Positions 15,680 to 18,080 of a stretch of DNA of 18,080 bases are shown piece after piece. The stretch covers positions 1-18,080 of the forward strand of contig CALRIM020000052.1 of assembly GCA_943360385.1 (NCBI GenBank), in the 5' to 3' direction. Position 1 is the first letter of the stretch; every line of letters starts with the position of its first letter. The DNA is from CAJBVG01 sp943360385 (GTDB lineage Bacteria; Bacteroidota; Bacteroidia; Sphingobacteriales; Sphingobacteriaceae). Both the position numbers and the translations under genes were made by a program. The notes under the pieces are model-generated. The model was not told where the DNA came from. It searched no databases and saw only the letters and a program-made list of their open reading frames with translations.

Positions 15680-15722
15680 TGTGCTCGTGTGCTCGTGTGC
15701 TCATAAAAATATACGAGCACAC
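15680..15722. repeat. Tandem 8-base repeat with inverted copy between convergent genes
   Basis: Three tandem units, GTGCTCGT, GTGCTCGT and GTGCTCAT, start at 15681, 15689 and 15697. They are followed by the inverted arm ACGAGCACAC (15713-15722). The arm can pair with the second unit (15687-15696, 10 bp), with the third as GTGTGCTC (15695-15702, 8 bp), or with the first (9 bp). This fills the 46-base space between two convergent stop codons, where a terminator is expected. No T run follows on either strand, so it is not a classical intrinsic terminator. Confidence 0.75.
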
Positions 15723-15725
15723 TAA

Positions 15726-16898
15726 CTATATCATCTTCTGGTAGTTCCTCCACCACCGCTCTGGCATTTCGCCTGTGGTAGCAATTCGATAATCTTCGTA
15801 CGAACAAGGGATTAATTCGTATCGTTCGTTTTTTGAAGTATTACTTTGATAGGGAATTTGCATCCACCATCGATCTGTTTTCTTACTTTTCAAGAATACC
15901 ACTTCCGAAGTTACATCTTCGAAAGTTGCTCTGTATTTTATAAAATCTTTTTTAGATGTGCTTGGCAAATCATTTTTACGTTGGTAGTAACCTTCTATAA
16001 AGCACCACAACATTTGTGCTACTAATTCGGCAGTTTGTTCTCGATGATCGAACTTGGGATTATACTCATAAACCCCAACAGAACTAAGCTTATCAGAGAT
16101 ACCCGCATACCGCATCATCTGGCAAACTTCTTCTGCATAAAACCCATTTGGGTGAGCATTAGCATTACCTGGTGCATCCGACATTTTTATGCATGATAGG
16201 TCTACACTCAACATATCTGCAGCACGTATAATTGGTTCTGTTTCTCCTGTATTGTTTCTAAATGCACCCAATCTATGTATATCAAAAAACATTTGATGCA
16301 TTAGTTCCACACTATCCTGATTCACGTAATAGGTTTGATATCCAATATTACTATAGTTGAATAAAAAATGTGGCTCGTGTAAAATAATACTGTTTAAATA
16401 AGAAATAGAATCTGGGGTTTGTTGCTCATCTACACGTGCGTCCAAATCGAAATGCGAATCAAGCACCACCATGTCTACCTTCTTATCTAAATTCTCGTAC
16501 GCCCAATACTGAGCATACGTTAAATCTTGTCCACCCCCAACAATAATTGGAACAATGTTTAGTTTGATCAATTCATGACAAACATTTTTCAGGGCAACAT
16601 GTGTATCGCGAACAGTGTTTCCGGGCAAAATATTTCCAAGATCTACCATTTTCAATTTAAAATCGCCCACATTTAATTGGTATAACTGCTTGCGAACTTT
16701 ATCTGGACCTTGTGCACAGCCCTCATTTTGAATCGCTTTACGATCTTCTAATACACCTACTAAGGCTAAATTAATTTCTGATAAATCGGGAAAACGATCG
16801 GTATATTTTTCAATCTGAAAACCTATTTGGCTCTCAAAATACGATTCAGAGAGAACTCCTTCTTCTGGAGTGAGGGCTTTTAAAAAGTCTTCTAACAT
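15726..16898 (-). CDS. Arginase/agmatinase/formimidoylglutamase-family protein
   Basis: From the ATG at 16898 the protein has 390 residues. The ureohydrolase core (about 43-300) shows the metal-site motifs VGGGQDLTY (121-128), VLDSHFDLD (145-153, with Asp147, His149 and Asp151) and SVDLSCIKMSDAPG (231-244, with Asp233). Relative to arginase, the GGDH histidine is Asp125, and the second Asp of DxD is Ser235. The family call is safe, but substrate and activity are not. In Bacteroidota such proteins are often annotated formimidoylglutamase. About 90 extra C-terminal residues rich in Trp and Tyr (WWMQIPYQ, ERWWRNYQ) go beyond the core. The frame is open up to 16967, but that stretch covers the promoter, so 16898 is chosen. 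The gene is divergent from the epimerase. Confidence 0.83.
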   Translation of the reverse strand: MLEDFLKALTPEEGVLSESYFESQIGFQIEKYTDRFPDLSEINLALVGVLEDRKAIQNEGCAQGPDKVRKQLYQLNVGDFKLKMVDLGNILPGNTVRDTHVALKNVCHELIKLNIVPIIVGGGQDLTYAQYWAYENLDKKVDMVVLDSHFDLDARVDEQQTPDSISYLNSIILHEPHFLFNYSNIGYQTYYVNQDSVELMHQMFFDIHRLGAFRNNTGETEPIIRAADMLSVDLSCIKMSDAPGNANAHPNGFYAEEVCQMMRYAGISDKLSSVGVYEYNPKFDHREQTAELVAQMLWCFIEGYYQRKNDLPSTSKKDFIKYRATFEDVTSEVVFLKSKKTDRWWMQIPYQSNTSKNERYELIPCSYEDYRIATTGEMPERWWRNYQKMI

Positions 16899-16913
16899 AT
16901 ATTTTAGTGTACA

Positions 16914-16943
16914 CAAACTTATATATTTTCCACATATTTGCAA
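16914..16943 (-). promoter_or_regulatory. Promoter for the arginase-family gene (TTG-N19-TAAGTTTG)
   Basis: On the minus strand, TTG (16943-16941), a 19-base spacer and TAAGTTTG (16921-16914) match the Bacteroidota consensus exactly. The start near 16909 gives a leader of about 10 bases to the ATG at 16898. The -33 element ends two bases from the divergent epimerase ATG at 16945, so this promoter fills most of the epimerase's leader. Confidence 0.68.
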
Positions 16944-16944
16944 C

Positions 16945-17904
16945 ATGGTTTTTGTAACAGGTGCCACTGGCTTTTTGGGCTCGTATTTATGTTTATATCT
17001 ATCTCAAAAAGGATATAAAATAAAGGCATCTAAGCGTACCAACTCTAAAATTCCAACTATTCTTAAAAATCTAAATGATAAAATAGAATGGGTTGATGTT
17101 GATTTACTCGACTTTTTCGATTTAAAAGATGCACTAGTAGGATGTGATGCTATTTTCCATTGTGCTGCTGTTGTTAGTTTTAGGGATACTGATAAAAAAA
17201 CAATGTGGAAAAACAATGTGGAGCTAACTAGTAATATTGTAAACGTTGCTCTTGAACTTGAAAATATCCACCTTATACATGTCAGTTCTATTGCAGCAGT
17301 TGGAGAAGCGAAGCCTAATAAGCAAATTGATGAAAGCTGCAGATGGGTATATAAAAAGAGTGATTCCGATTATTCAGTTACCAAATTCGAAGCTGAGCGT
17401 GAAGTTTGGCGTGGAATACATGAGGGACTTAAAGCGGTAATTGTAAATCCATCCGTAATATTAGGTTATGATGAGAGAGAACAAGGAACAATGGGCTTTA
17501 TACATCAAATTAAAAACGGATTGAAATTTTATACCACTGGAAAAACTGGATTTGTAGATGTTAACGATGTTGCCAAATGCATGATTGCACTATATGAAAA
17601 AAATATACATGCCGAGAGATACATAATTTCTGCTGGTAATTATTCATTCAACTATTTATTAAATACTATTGCAAATACTTTACAAGTTAACCCTCCTAGC
17701 ATATTAGTAAAAAAATGGGCAATGAAGTTTGTAGTAGCAGCTATTCAACTCTTCAATAAAAACAACCCACTCAATAAACATACCGTACGCTCTGCCTATT
17801 CAGTTTCTGAATATAATAATGCTAAAATACTGGGTGTCGTACCAATTAATTTTATTCCCATAGAAACAAGTATTCTTAATATGGTGAATAAAAAAATATT
17901 ATAA
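16945..17904 (+). CDS. NAD(P)-dependent epimerase/dehydratase (extended SDR)
   Basis: This 319-residue extended short-chain dehydrogenase/reductase starts directly with the Rossmann motif VTGATGFLG (Gly6, Gly9, Gly12). Other landmarks are Asp52 in VDVDLLD, CAAVVSF (73-79), the VSS catalytic Ser114/115 and Tyr143-x3-Lys147 in YSVTKFEAE. The NPSVILGYDE segment (168-176) is typical of NAD-dependent epimerases and dihydroflavonol-4-reductase-like proteins. It is most like the latter group, which act on sugars, aldehydes or steroid-like substrates. The substrate is not clear. The ATG at 16945 is preferred over the upstream one at 16870, because the fold begins right at this Met. The neighbour downstream begins after 22 bases with its own -7 box. 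Confidence 0.88.
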   Translation: MVFVTGATGFLGSYLCLYLSQKGYKIKASKRTNSKIPTILKNLNDKIEWVDVDLLDFFDLKDALVGCDAIFHCAAVVSFRDTDKKTMWKNNVELTSNIVNVALELENIHLIHVSSIAAVGEAKPNKQIDESCRWVYKKSDSDYSVTKFEAEREVWRGIHEGLKAVIVNPSVILGYDEREQGTMGFIHQIKNGLKFYTTGKTGFVDVNDVAKCMIALYEKNIHAERYIISAGNYSFNYLLNTIANTLQVNPPSILVKKWAMKFVVAAIQLFNKNNPLNKHTVRSAYSVSEYNNAKILGVVPINFIPIETSILNMVNKKIL

Positions 17905-17909
17905 ATTTG
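17902..17909 (+). promoter_or_regulatory. -7 box (TAAATTTG) for the dioxygenase gene
   Basis: TAAATTTG matches TAnnTTTG exactly, and its first three bases are the epimerase stop codon TAA. The transcript would start near 17915, about 12 bases before the ATG at 17927. No clean TTG lies at the expected -33 position, so read-through from the epimerase gene is also possible. Confidence 0.4.
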
Positions 17910-17926
17910 TATCAAATACTATTAAA

Positions 17927-18080
17927 ATGGAACTAAGTAAGGATATATTAGATAGAATTGAGAAGCTAAAAGAAAAATACGATAACATGGGTCAAGACCT
18001 TGTTTCGTACCTCGATGGTTTGCTCTATTCGGAATACCTAACCTATTGGGATTACATACATCTTGATACATTACTTAGTT
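17927..18080 (+). CDS. Probable tryptophan 2,3-dioxygenase, N-terminal part
   Basis: Only 51 codons are visible before the right edge of the window, with no stop. The peptide has a charged start (MELSKDILDRIEKLKEKYDN). It then has GQDLVSYLDGLLYSEYLTYWDYIHLDTLLS. From memory, the YLTYWDYIHLDTLL motif matches the N-terminal region of Bacteroidota tryptophan 2,3-dioxygenases, which precedes their haem-binding His in LQ...HE segments. The enzyme is a haem protein that opens the indole ring of tryptophan to N-formylkynurenine, the first step of the kynurenine pathway. The haem ligands lie beyond the window, so the call rests on this short match. Confidence 0.72.
   Translation, partial: MELSKDILDRIEKLKEKYDNMGQDLVSYLDGLLYSEYLTYWDYIHLDTLLS

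Noticed and set aside
15681..15704. Tandem 8-base units considered as a CRISPR or phage attachment repeat.
   Set aside because: There are no spacers, the units are directly adjacent and too short, and no cas or integrase genes are near.

Overview
No rRNA, tRNA, CRISPR array, insertion sequence or prophage gene is visible. The window looks like an ordinary, densely packed chromosome segment of an A+T-rich member of the Bacteroidota. Three things support this. Strong Shine-Dalgarno sites are lacking. Several intergenic gaps carry the Bacteroidota-type promoter TTG-N19/23-TAnnTTTG. The protein families are typical of the phylum: a TolB-like propeller protein start, a LolC/E-type permease, a SirB-like/cytochrome c fusion, tandem secreted amidohydrolases and an arginase-like ureohydrolase. 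TGA is used as a stop, so the code is standard. A futalosine hydrolase points to menaquinone synthesis by the futalosine route.

Layout. 1-479 (-) is the start of a secreted TolB-like protein, cut by the window edge. 558-3244 (+) holds an MBL-fold hydrolase, a LolC/E-like permease and a small secreted beta-barrel candidate. 3304-5117 is a divergent pair: mqnB (-) against a 6-pyruvoyl-tetrahydropterin synthase-like gene plus folE (+), with a shared promoter containing a perfect dyad. 5114-6937 (-) is a glycosyltransferase-rbfA-hemolysin III operon. 7010-8833 (+) is an MsbA-like ABC exporter. 8830-10689 (-) is a SirB-like/cytochrome c fusion followed by hflX. 10810-11160 (-) is a small secreted TonB-C-like protein with its own terminator. 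11414-15679 (+) is a two-gene secreted amidohydrolase operon. 15726-16898 (-) is an arginase/formimidoylglutamase-family gene, divergent from a NAD-dependent epimerase (16945-17904, +). The last gene is the first 51 codons of a probable tryptophan 2,3-dioxygenase (17927 onward, +).

How the genes relate. The pterin pair (folE plus a eukaryote-like PTPS) would take GTP to 6-pyruvoyl-tetrahydropterin. The arginase-like gene and the tryptophan dioxygenase suggest amino-acid catabolism nearby. The amidohydrolase operon encodes three amidohydrolase-like domains with export signals, but only one keeps a full metal-binding set.

I did not find a convincing undescribed system. The most useful observations are the degenerate/active amidohydrolase trio, the dyad in the mqnB/PTPS promoter, the membrane-haem fusion protein, the altered metal site of the arginase-like protein, and several overlapping or back-to-back control signals.
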